Source: Vagococcus entomophilus
Lineage (GTDB): Bacteria; Bacillota; Bacilli; Lactobacillales; Vagococcaceae
DNA: 64,000 nucleotides
Direction: 5' to 3'
Assembly (NCBI RefSeq): GCF_003987595.1
Contig: NZ_NGJZ01000001.1
Coordinates: forward strand, 744,001-808,000
The position numbers were made by a program, and so were the translations under genes. Shown here piece after piece: positions 17,248 to 25,504 of this stretch; position 1 is the first letter of the stretch; each line of letters starts with the position of its first letter. The notes beneath the pieces are model-generated. The model had not been told where the DNA came from and did not search any database. It saw nothing but the letters and a program-made list of their open reading frames with translations.

Positions 17248-17285
17248 CCATAATTACTTAAGTCTAATGCTTATTTCATATACCA

Positions 17286-18185
17286 CTATGCTTCAAAAGC
17301 ATGTTTGAAACGAGAAATAAATTCTTGAACTACTGGGGTTTGAAGCCGTTCTTTCCACACTAACATACAGTTAGTTTTTACTTCTGGCTCCATAGGAATA
17401 AACGTTAAATTTTCTAATTGCCGTTTGGACACCGCGCCTTCAATCGTGAGAGCAGCCCCCACTTTGTTTTCGACTAGTGAAAAAATATTAAAGATTAAGT
17501 TGAAATTCCCCACAATATTTAGTTGATCCAGGGGCCTACCACTCCAAGAAATTAGCAATTTCTGAACTTCTATCCGATTAGAACATAATAATGGTAATCC
17601 GATAATATCTTTTGGCGTAAGCTTTTCCTTGTTTGCTATAAACAATTCATTTGCAACTAAAAATCCCCATCTTTCTTCTCTTGGTAATTTCAAAACATTC
17701 ACATCATTACGTGTAATTGGATCCAATAAAACTGCTAAATCAAGCAGTCCTTTCTCCAAGCGATCACTGATATCATCGCTGGTCCCCGTCACAATATTAA
17801 AACGCACATCGGGATAATCACTCACCATCTCTTCTAACATCATCGCCACAGTATCCGAATTATCTGCCTCCACACAACCTATGACAATCGTCCCCTGCAT
17901 CTGTTTTTTTCTCTTGTTAAAAAAGTCTTGTTCTAACTTATCATTTAGCTGGAGAATTTCCTCTGCTCGCTCTTTTAAAAAGATTCCTTCGGGTAACAAA
18001 TAAAGGTGATTTTTTTCTCTATGAAACAGTGACATTCCAACTTGTTCTTCTAATTCACGAATCTGCCGACTTAAAGTTGGTTGAGTGATATTCAACAGTT
18101 TAGCCGCTCTTGAAACATTACCTTCTTGGGCAACAGTCCAAAAATACCGTAATTGTCTAATTTCCATAATAGATTTAGTTTTCAT
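17286..18185 (-). CDS. LysR-family transcriptional regulator
   Basis: A 299-residue regulator. The N-terminal winged helix-turn-helix is seen in IRQLRYFWTVAQEGNVSRAA and LNITQPTLSRQIRELEEQVG. A periplasmic-binding-protein-like effector domain follows from about residue 95. It lies upstream of, and in the same direction as, the flavodoxin-cupin-CMD operon and is its likely activator. The ATG at 18185 has AAAGGG directly before it with almost no spacing. The ATG at 18167 (MEIRQLRYF, the common LysR start) is an alternative. Confidence 0.85.
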   Translation of the reverse strand: MKTKSIMEIRQLRYFWTVAQEGNVSRAAKLLNITQPTLSRQIRELEEQVGMSLFHREKNHLYLLPEGIFLKERAEEILQLNDKLEQDFFNKRKKQMQGTIVIGCVEADNSDTVAMMLEEMVSDYPDVRFNIVTGTSDDISDRLEKGLLDLAVLLDPITRNDVNVLKLPREERWGFLVANELFIANKEKLTPKDIIGLPLLCSNRIEVQKLLISWSGRPLDQLNIVGNFNLIFNIFSLVENKVGAALTIEGAVSKRQLENLTFIPMEPEVKTNCMLVWKERLQTPVVQEFISRFKHAFEA

Positions 18186-18438
18186 CCCTTTACTAATTAT
18201 TATATCTTATTACAAGTATAACCTAATATTCCTATAACTTCTCAGTTTTATCTAGAATGATTTCACTTGTTATTGACTTATTTTTTACTTGTTCAAGTTT
18301 CAGATATAGCTAATTCTAAGGTAAGCGAAGAGTGAAAACTAAGTTATTTTGTGTGTACAGAATAACCCTCTATAAAAAAACTTATAGAAAAACAGAAGTG
18401 CTTATCAAAATCAACATATTACAACTTCACTTAGAATT

Positions 18439-18579
18439 TTAAATGTCATTACTACTCAATTCTTCACCATTCGCATCAATCCCTTGTTTGTGCCAATGGC
18501 TTATATTGCTCAATTAAGCAACTAAAGATTTATCATTACAATCTTTAGTTGCCATAATCGTTTCAAGATTAAACTCCAT
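18439..18579 (-). pseudogene. Small interrupted ORF in a gene-poor gap
   Basis: An ATG at 18579 with GAGG 8 nt upstream opens 21 codons (MEFNLETIMATKDCNDKSLVA) before a stop. The same frame then continues as LSNISHWHKQGIDANGEEL to a second stop. A 13-bp inverted repeat (18518-18530/18540-18552) lies inside it. The family is not recognised. The rest of the gap 18186-18729 shows nothing else. Confidence 0.3.
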
Positions 18580-18729
18580 TTAAAAAACCTCAATTCAGCT
18601 TTAATAAAGAATGAAAAAAAGTTATCTTAACCTTTTCGTCATTTTTTATTAAAATCAATATATTAAAAATTTAGAGTACACAACTGAGAAAACAAGTTAA
18701 TTACATACAGCTTTGGTAATCTTACTAAA

Positions 18730-19011
18730 CTACAACACTTTGTCAAAATATCGAATCGAAAAATAATCAACTGGAGCTTTCAAAAAAATAGCGTATATCG
18801 CATAATGTAATATTTTTTCCACACTAAGGTTTAGTTCAAATCCTAGCATTACAACCAAAAAATATAGAATAAAAACAAGAAAAGCCAAAAGGTTAAAGTA
18901 CAATATAGATATATTCCTTGCTTTACTTTCAATAAGTAACCATCGTTCACTGTTCTCATTTTCATATTGATTCTTTTCTATAAACTTAGATCTTAGCCTA
19001 CGCTTAAAATA
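18730..19011 (-). pseudogene. Fragment of a small two-helix membrane protein
   Basis: An open frame on minus without a start codon encodes a basic stretch and then KARNISILYFNLLAFLVFIL, a second hydrophobic segment and VDYFSIRYFDKVL at the end. The layout (soluble head, two helices, short tail) resembles small DUF2178/DUF3796-like membrane proteins that sit beside HTH regulators, but I cannot confirm the family. It overlaps the end of the next upstream gene in another frame, which suggests that a deletion joined two truncated genes. Confidence 0.4.
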
Positions 19012-19373
19012 TTATTTGATACATTCACTTTAGAGACCTCTACCCCTAACTTTTGCAATCCGCTATGAATATTTTGAATAGTTAAAGGAACATCTGAACT
19101 TTTCAGGATATGAGTAATTTGGCGAGCAACTTTCGCATAATCTAAATATGATTTATTTCGCATATTTTTTTTACTTTCAAAATATTTCTGTGATTCAATT
19201 TCAACGACTTTTTTCTTTTCTCCATCCGTTTTCGTGTGACTGGATTTTAAAACTTTTTCAATTTCATTCAATCTTTCTTGCAGACAGCCATACTGTCTGT
19301 TCAGTTCTCTTTTTTCATTTAATATATTCGACATCAATTCGTAAACTTTAATTTTTTCATCAAAAATATCCAC
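18993..19373 (-). CDS. Coiled-coil plus winged-helix-like small protein, probably C-terminally truncated
   Basis: A 126-residue protein, GTG start with AAGGAGG upstream. Residues 1-60 form a charged helical/coiled-coil region (VYELMSNILNEKRELNRQYG). Residues 75-126 look like a winged-helix domain (ARQITHILKSSDVPLTIQNI, then NVSNNILSVG). Comparable proteins carry on for 20-30 residues past the last helix, so this one seems cut short where it meets the membrane-protein fragment. A regulatory or DNA-binding role is a guess. It is last in the same-strand bacteriocin gene group. Confidence 0.45.
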   Translation of the reverse strand: MDIFDEKIKVYELMSNILNEKRELNRQYGCLQERLNEIEKVLKSSHTKTDGEKKKVVEIESQKYFESKKNMRNKSYLDYAKVARQITHILKSSDVPLTIQNIHSGLQKLGVEVSKVNVSNNILSVG

Positions 19374-19564
19374 TTTCTCCTCCTTTCCAAGTTTCCTCCT
19401 CTTTAAAATAAATTAGTTTTACTGCTGATAAAATAAAGTCTTTTTGAAATAAAAAATGACAAAAAAGTTAAATTAACAATTTTGTTATTTCTTATTATAC
19501 TTATTATCTTGAAATTAATAGTAAAGACAGATGCCACTAACCCATTTTTTTTATTACTAAATTC

Positions 19565-19927
19565 TTATAACTCATTTAATTTCAGTTTATAATAATCAAT
19601 TTTTTTTGAATCAATTTCTAATTCCAATTTTTCTTCATTTGATAATTCTTGCAAAAATTTAATAAAGTATGTTGTCAATGTTGACATTTCTAAATAAGAT
19701 AAACTATACTTTTTTGATTTAATTAACAAGAATGCTTTATGAATTTTTCTTTTATTAAGATATTCTTCTAAAAGCTCATTACCAGATATAAGGTTGCCAT
19801 TCTCATCCTCTTCTTGTCCAAGATCAACCTTACTTCTTTCTAAGTTAAAAGTCGTCGCAATTGCATTTCCTGCTGCTTCGCCAATCATCTTTAATTGTTT
19901 TAGTAGATAATCCTCTTCCATAGACAT
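19565..19927 (-). CDS. DUF6483-like small cytoplasmic protein
   Basis: A 120-residue acidic helical protein. The N-terminus EEDYLLKQLKMIGEAAGNAIA resembles the DUF6483 opening (E-x-D-Y/W-x-x-R/K-Q-I), but I am not sure of the family. There is no signal peptide. AAAGGA lies 10 nt before the ATG. It follows the flavodoxin-like oxidoreductase by 17 nt and is probably co-transcribed with the exporter genes. A helper role for the bacteriocin locus is inferred from position only. Confidence 0.5.
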   Translation of the reverse strand: MSMEEDYLLKQLKMIGEAAGNAIATTFNLERSKVDLGQEEDENGNLISGNELLEEYLNKRKIHKAFLLIKSKKYSLSYLEMSTLTTYFIKFLQELSNEEKLELEIDSKKIDYYKLKLNEL

Positions 19928-19944
19928 ATTTTTACATTCCTTTC

Positions 19945-20652
19945 TTACAATTTAATCGATTTGCTATTGACATATTCTTCTAAAGTTTTAACTTCAAACA
20001 TACCATTACTTAACCAATACTCACGTTCAAATGATGTTCCAGCCTCTCCCTTATATAGCCTCTGAAAATTTTTAAAAGAAGTTTCTTGAATAGCGCTAAC
20101 TTTATATTTATTATTTTGATAGGTAATAAGCAACTTTTTCATTTCATTCTTTGCTATATTTAACATGATTTCTTTAGAATAACTGGAAGACTTAATAGAA
20201 ATCTGGCTAACTAATGATAACCCTAGGTTTCCCATAATTTTTTCCATATACTGTTTAACTGGTTCATTTCCGTTTCCGCTTGATACATTCAATGAAATGC
20301 CAAATTTCCCTGACAGTTTAAATAAATGAGTCCAATATGTAATCCGATCAAAAAAAGTCTTAACAGATCCTGAGACTGCATGTCCATATACAGGAGAACC
20401 AAACAAAATGATATCTGACGATAGAATACCGAGCTTTATTTTTTCCATATCATCAACCAACGGACACGAACCTTTCAAAAAGCAATCGCTACAGCCATTA
20501 CAATATTTAATATCGAAATCAGATTCACTTAAATTAGATATAACAACTTTTTCATTCGTTTGACTCACTAATTCATCTAGCAACGCATTTATCATGAATT
20601 TCATTGTAGAATTTTCTTTTTCAATTTTCCCATAAAAAACGAAGACTTTCAT
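19945..20652 (-). CDS. Flavodoxin-fold NAD(P)H-dependent oxidoreductase
   Basis: A 235-residue FMN-reductase-like protein. It begins with the VFYGKIEKENSTM phosphate loop and has YCNGCSDCFLKGSCPLVDDM, a Cys-rich insertion seen in the iron-sulfur flavoprotein/FMN_red group. GSPVYGHAVSGSVKTFFDR follows. The Cys pattern could bind a small cluster or act as a redox pair. Its start codon overlaps the stop of the C39 exporter gene, so it is translationally coupled to a peptide exporter, an unusual pairing. The role there is unknown. Confidence 0.7.
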   Translation of the reverse strand: MKVFVFYGKIEKENSTMKFMINALLDELVSQTNEKVVISNLSESDFDIKYCNGCSDCFLKGSCPLVDDMEKIKLGILSSDIILFGSPVYGHAVSGSVKTFFDRITYWTHLFKLSGKFGISLNVSSGNGNEPVKQYMEKIMGNLGLSLVSQISIKSSSYSKEIMLNIAKNEMKKLLITYQNNKYKVSAIQETSFKNFQRLYKGEAGTSFEREYWLSNGMFEVKTLEEYVNSKSIKL

Positions 20653-22772
20653 TAAAGTTCCCCCTCTTTGGAACGCATTAACTTTTGGTAGAATGTACTT
20701 TTTGTTTTTAACTCCTCATGTGTTCCTTGCCCAACAATCTTTCCATTATCAATAACATATATTCTATCAAAATGTTTCACTGATTCAAGTTGATGTGTAA
20801 CCACAAGTTGTGCTATATCAAGTTGAGCAAGATTAGCAAAAATAGTTTCAGAATTAAATGAATCTAAAGAACTTGTAGCCTCATCATAAATAATAAACTT
20901 AGGCTTTTTCAACAGGGATCTTGCAATTGATAGTCTCTGTAACTGTCCCCCAGAGAGGTTGCCGCTTTCCGAGATAAGGGTATCAAGTTTCATGGGAAGA
21001 ATAGATATTTCATCATAGATATTCGCAGATTTTAAAGCATTGTATATTTCATTATCTGCAATATCAGTTTGTCCCATAACTAAATTTTCTCGCAATGTTC
21101 GATGGAAGTAAATCATTTTTTGTGGAACGATGCTAATTAATTTAGCCAGACTATCTGAGTTGATTTTTTGAATCTGTTTACCATTTACTTTTATTAAACC
21201 ATCATAGCCTTCATATATTTGTGCAATCAATGAAATAAGCGTTGACTTACCACTTCCAGATGATCCAACTAGAGCTACTTTTTCATTTGAACTTATATTT
21301 AAGTATATGCCATCTAAAATTTTTTCAGAACTATTGTTATAGCGAAAAGTCAAATTTGAAATAGTCAACCTTTTAAAATCTTTTTCAATATGCTGATTAT
21401 CATAAATATCCTTCGTCGGCTCATCAAAAAAATCATTCACATAAAGTAATGAAGCTCTAATTGTACCAAATGAAAAAACTGAAACTGCAAGTGTATTACA
21501 GTTATTAAATAGCGTTGTTATGAAACTATAAAGGGCAAATACTTCCCCAATTGTGAAATGATTACTAGTAAAAACAAGAATAATCATATAGATAGGAGAG
21601 AAAATCACAATCGTATTCAAAATTAAGTTATATTTCATCGTCATTTTTTGCGAAGTAATCATATCACTTTTATATTCCGAAAAGAAATTTTGGTAATTTA
21701 AAAGAAAGAATTTTTCAAGCTTCAAACATTTTATTTGATAGATTCCACGGACTATTTCCGTAGTTAAAGAGTTTAGATTGCTATATTTTTGATTCTCACT
21801 TTGTTTTTGAGCAAGTACCTTCTTATGAAACAAAATAGTCAAAAGAATGGTTGCCGCTAGAATAACTGTAAGGGGTAAAATTAAGTATGGATACATCAAA
21901 AGAATATAACTAAACGTAACTAAAAAAACAGTAATTGAAATAATAAATTGAATTAAATCATTTAAAATAAGGTTTTGTAATTGATCGACTAAATTCAATC
22001 TATATAAGACTCCTCCACTAGTTCGCTCATCAAAATAGGAAAAGTTGATATTTAATAAATGAGCAATCTTCGTATTCGATAAGTTTGTAACAATCTTTTT
22101 TTGCAACTTTACGACTGAAAAGTTTCTCATAACTGACACTATCAAATAACCAACAATCACTAAACTTATGCTTATTATCGTTCCTTGTAAGTTAAACTGT
22201 TCTGTATTTATAAGTTGATCAATCATATTTCTCATTATTAGTGGCACCCAAATAGAAATGATGTATGAAAAAAAAGACGTTAGAACTACAAAAGTAAAAA
22301 GTTTTGAAACAGAAACAAAAAGTTTTGTGAGATGTTTTGTTTCACTATTTTTTTCAATACTTTTCACAAAAATATCTTTATCCATATCCGATTTTAATAA
22401 ATACAAACAATTAAGCGAAGATAGCTCCTCTTCGGAAATTTTCTTTTTTCCAATAGCTGGGTCATATATATACAAATTCTTAACTTTTTTTAAAGCAACT
22501 ACATAATGATTTTCATTAATGAATAAAATTGATGGTCTTTCATCAAAATCATGCTTAGTTAATGTCAAAATTTTTTCTACTTTTGTTTTTATCCCTATAT
22601 TATTTAGTATCTTGCACATATTAAAAAGTGACATACCATCTCTTCCAGTTTTAAATAGCAATCTATAAGAATTCAAACTTTTAACATAGCCATAGTAAGA
22701 TGACAACATTGCAATACAACATAAACCACATTCGCTTTGCTGGGATTGTTTATAAAATATTATTTTTTTCAA
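20652..22772 (-). CDS. Peptidase-containing ABC transporter (C39 bacteriocin exporter type)
   Basis: A 706-residue ABC exporter that would cut a double-glycine leader and export the peptide. Residues 1-130 are a C39 peptidase with catalytic Cys15 in QSECG, His in NHYVVAL and Asp in YDPAIGKK. Residues about 160-450 are six membrane helices. The ATPase follows with Walker A GSSGSGKST, signature LSGGQLQRL and Walker B FIIYDEATSSLD. All key residues are intact. The only bacteriocin seen nearby has a Sec signal peptide, not a double-glycine leader, so this exporter's substrate is missing, broken or elsewhere. Confidence 0.85.
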   Translation of the reverse strand: MKKIIFYKQSQQSECGLCCIAMLSSYYGYVKSLNSYRLLFKTGRDGMSLFNMCKILNNIGIKTKVEKILTLTKHDFDERPSILFINENHYVVALKKVKNLYIYDPAIGKKKISEEELSSLNCLYLLKSDMDKDIFVKSIEKNSETKHLTKLFVSVSKLFTFVVLTSFFSYIISIWVPLIMRNMIDQLINTEQFNLQGTIISISLVIVGYLIVSVMRNFSVVKLQKKIVTNLSNTKIAHLLNINFSYFDERTSGGVLYRLNLVDQLQNLILNDLIQFIISITVFLVTFSYILLMYPYLILPLTVILAATILLTILFHKKVLAQKQSENQKYSNLNSLTTEIVRGIYQIKCLKLEKFFLLNYQNFFSEYKSDMITSQKMTMKYNLILNTIVIFSPIYMIILVFTSNHFTIGEVFALYSFITTLFNNCNTLAVSVFSFGTIRASLLYVNDFFDEPTKDIYDNQHIEKDFKRLTISNLTFRYNNSSEKILDGIYLNISSNEKVALVGSSGSGKSTLISLIAQIYEGYDGLIKVNGKQIQKINSDSLAKLISIVPQKMIYFHRTLRENLVMGQTDIADNEIYNALKSANIYDEISILPMKLDTLISESGNLSGGQLQRLSIARSLLKKPKFIIYDEATSSLDSFNSETIFANLAQLDIAQLVVTHQLESVKHFDRIYVIDNGKIVGQGTHEELKTKSTFYQKLMRSKEGEL

Positions 22773-22821
22773 AATAAATCACCTTTGAGAACCTCTAATT
22801 CTAATACAGATGGCACATCAA

Positions 22822-23544
22822 TTACGTTTCCATTTTTTCAACAAAAAAAAACGTAGCTAAAATACAAAACATTATTGAAATTAGAGCAATAAATCTTTCC
22901 ATAATTGTAAATGATGTAATCCCTATCAGCCCCATTTCAGCAGAAATTGGATAAAATACTCTAAATGGCGTATTATTCAAAAAAACACTTAAAAAAGAGT
23001 ATATTTCAGCTACTGCAACTAAAATAATGTAATCTTTTTTTAGAAAAATCGTATAACAAATTATTGGAAACACACAAACACTAATAAGTAACGCATTTAG
23101 TAAATATTGACCTATTAATACAAGTAATTCCGGAGTAAGTTCAATACCTTCAAAAATAATGAATTGATTGATTAACCCTAAGATAAGAATACTTAAAGAT
23201 AGAATCAAAGAAAATATAACAACCGTTATCAACTTTGAAAGAATGAAACTCAAAAAGTTAACTGGTATTGTTAAAATTTGATTCATCGTACCTTCTTGTT
23301 TTTCCCGGCTAATAGAGAAACTACCAATCAAAACCAATACAGCTGGAAGCGCATAATATGAGTTCCAAAACAAAAGTTGTTCCAAAAAAAAGATAGATTT
23401 GTTTTCAATTTCAAAACCTAACGATATCATTCTCCATCCCTGAAATAAAGACAAAATAGCAATTAAGAATACTGTCAGAAATGAAATCAAAACAATTTTA
23501 GTTCTTTTCAATTTTAGTAACTCGATAAAAACCAATTTCCTCAT
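22822..23544 (-). CDS. ABC-2 type permease subunit
   Basis: A 240-residue membrane protein with six helices. It opens RKLVFIELLKLKRTKIVLIS, the usual start of lantibiotic-immunity/ABC-2 permeases, with FSISREKQEGTMNQIL in the middle. The start at 23544 has AGGA 8 nt upstream and lies one base after the previous stop. It pairs with the similar permease upstream. Their ATPase gene is degenerate, so the transporter may be dead unless another ATPase serves it. Confidence 0.75.
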   Translation of the reverse strand: MRKLVFIELLKLKRTKIVLISFLTVFLIAILSLFQGWRMISLGFEIENKSIFFLEQLLFWNSYYALPAVLVLIGSFSISREKQEGTMNQILTIPVNFLSFILSKLITVVIFSLILSLSILILGLINQFIIFEGIELTPELLVLIGQYLLNALLISVCVFPIICYTIFLKKDYIILVAVAEIYSFLSVFLNNTPFRVFYPISAEMGLIGITSFTIMERFIALISIMFCILATFFFVEKMET

Positions 23545-23545
23545 A

Positions 23546-24283
23546 CTACTGATCCTGCCTTTCAAAAACGAAAATTGCGCCTAGCATTGAAATTAAGGCT
23601 ATCAAAAGTAAATTTAAAATACTAATATATATATTCCCATTAATTTCTAGTCCTTCAATATTTTTATAAAAAATCAAATTCATTGAACTAAGAACTGGGT
23701 GTATCCCAACTAAATTTTCCGCACCAATAAATCCAATAAATGAATAAACAATCGCAAGACAAATTGGTAAAATGACATTTCTACACAGAATAGTTAGAAA
23801 TAAAATAGGTAAACATGACAGTGGTATTAGAATTGCTTCTCCTAAGGAAAGGAAAATAACCCGTCCAACGAAAAACCAACTTATTTCAAATTTACCAGTA
23901 CATAAACCACCAATAAAGATTGTAATGATACTAATAAACATCATGCCCACGCTTAATAATGAAACAGTCAAGCATTTAGAAAGAATAATATTCTTTTTCA
24001 TTACGGGCACTACGATTAATTGCTTAAAAATATCATTTGTACGTTCTAAGGAAAAGACTAAAACGAATAGAACACTGACCATACAAGGAAGAATCAATAA
24101 CCCTGTATATCCTAAAGTCATTTTATAGTAACTAGGAAAATTCCCAACTATAGGACTCCCTTTAGGTAGCATGGCAAAATAGACTGCTAATATGACAGGA
24201 ATAACATTAGATATTAAGACTAATATAGGTATTACTTTTCGCCTCTTGAGTTTTCTAAGCTCTATTTCAACAAGTTTAACCAA
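23546..24283 (-). CDS. ABC-2 type permease subunit
   Basis: A 245-residue membrane protein, paralogous in layout to the next gene. It has the opening [19 protein letters not shown], six helices and [20 protein letters not shown] as the cytoplasmic loop typical of lantibiotic-immunity permeases (LanE/LanG-like). The start is TTG and overlaps the end of the broken ATPase gene by 8 nt. Three-gene sets (ATPase, permease, permease) of this type usually confer self-immunity or peptide resistance. Confidence 0.75.
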   Translation of the reverse strand: MVKLVEIELRKLKRRKVIPILVLISNVIPVILAVYFAMLPKGSPIVGNFPSYYKMTLGYTGLLILPCMVSVLFVLVFSLERTNDIFKQLIVVPVMKKNIILSKCLTVSLLSVGMMFISIITIFIGGLCTGKFEISWFFVGRVIFLSLGEAILIPLSCLPILFLTILCRNVILPICLAIVYSFIGFIGAENLVGIHPVLSSMNLIFYKNIEGLEINGNIYISILNLLLIALISMLGAIFVFERQDQ

Positions 24284-24780
24284 TCCCCTCGCATCCAGTT
24301 ATTTTCTTAAAATAGTCTTCAAGAGTCTGTTCATGGTATTGAATTGAAACAATATCAATATTATTCAAAATAAAATGTTTATTTATAAAGCTTGTTTCAC
24401 TATCATCTGACATTATTTTTATTATAGAATCTCCTTTAACTTTATACTCTGTAATATTTAAATCTTCAACCAAACTCTTCTCTACTGCATCCAAATTCTT
24501 ACTATTAATTTGTAAAATGATATATCGTTCACTGTTATTCAATAAATTTTCATATGAATCTTCGTAAAGCAATTTTCCACTATCAATAATACCAATCGTA
24601 TCATCTATCGGATCTAACCTATTTGTCGGTTCATCTAAAATTAATAATTCAGGATCATGCATAATTGCATTTGCTATACCTAATCTCTGTTTCATTCCTA
24701 AAGAGTAATTGCCAAAGACTTTTTTATCGTTTTATGCGATGTTAACAGTTTTTCCATACCTTCTCAACATATTCAAGAGG
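24276..24780 (-). pseudogene. Degenerate ABC transporter ATPase of the two-permease system
   Basis: The longest frame (139 aa) starts at the ABC signature region ([18 protein letters not shown], then [13 protein letters not shown] with Walker B). It jumps straight to [11 protein letters not shown], so the roughly 30 residues with the D-loop continuation and the H-loop (SSHIL) are deleted. Upstream, NMLRRYGKTVNIA[16 protein letters not shown] is readable with an in-frame TAA. The Walker A half of the domain is absent. This ATPase cannot be functional. Confidence 0.75.
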
Positions 24781-24857
24781 TAAGTTTCTTAACTTCAATC
24801 ACTAGTCACTAGTCCAAGAATCATTATTATCCTTTGGAGTTTCTACCAAGTACATTA

Positions 24858-25493
24858 TTATAAATAAAACACATCATCAAACCAATCATCATATTTATTG
24901 CTATGCGTAGTCAAAATTATAGTATGACCTCTTTTTTTTAATTCTTTAAATTGCAACATTATTATTTTTTCGTTTTCACTGTCTAATGCTGCTGTAGGTT
25001 CATCGGCTATAATTAAATTTCCATTTTTTAAGATACATCGAGCAAGCCCGATTCTTTGTTGTTCCCCGCCACTTAAAGAGCTGACCTTTACATTTAAATC
25101 TAGGGATGACAAATTTACTTGTTGCAAAGTATCTATCATTAAATCAAGCTTCTTCCTTTTCCCAAACTTTTTTGATTTTAAAGCAATTTCTAAATTTTGT
25201 TTAATCGTAGAATTCTCTAATAATCCATAGTTTTGAAATACAAATCCCAAATCTTTTTTCAAATATTCTCTTCTTTTTTTTATGCTAATATTTGTAACAT
25301 TTTCAGAATTAAATAAAATACCTCCTGAACTCGGCTTGTCTAATAAAGAGATTATATTTAGTAGTGTGGTCTTTCCAGTTCCACTGTTCCCTTTAATCGC
25401 GACCAAAGAATTATTTTTGACTTGCCAATTAATATTTGAAAATACAGTTTTTCCATTGATTTCTTTAGAAACATTTTCAATTGATATCTTCAT
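24858..25493 (-). CDS. ABC transporter ATPase of the lactococcin-972 bacteriocin locus
   Basis: A 211-residue ATPase with Walker A GNSGTGKTT, Q-loop FVFQNYGLL, signature LSGGEQQRI, Walker B NLIIADEPTAALD and H-loop TTHSN. The short length and composition match the ATPase that accompanies lactococcin-972 group bacteriocins and their large 7-TM membrane protein. That gene ends 11 nt upstream. Together they probably form an export or immunity transporter. Confidence 0.85.
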   Translation of the reverse strand: MKISIENVSKEINGKTVFSNINWQVKNNSLVAIKGNSGTGKTTLLNIISLLDKPSSGGILFNSENVTNISIKKRREYLKKDLGFVFQNYGLLENSTIKQNLEIALKSKKFGKRKKLDLMIDTLQQVNLSSLDLNVKVSSLSGGEQQRIGLARCILKNGNLIIADEPTAALDSENEKIIMLQFKELKKRGHTIILTTHSNKYDDWFDDVFYL

Positions 25494-25504
25494 TTACTCA
25501 CCTT

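Noticed and set aside
18518-18552. 13-bp perfect hairpin considered as a terminator
   Set aside because: No T tract follows on either strand; it lies within a small interrupted ORF.
20652-22772. C39 exporter as the route for the lactococcin-972 type bacteriocin
   Set aside because: The precursor has a Sec signal peptide with an AxA cleavage site and no double-glycine leader.
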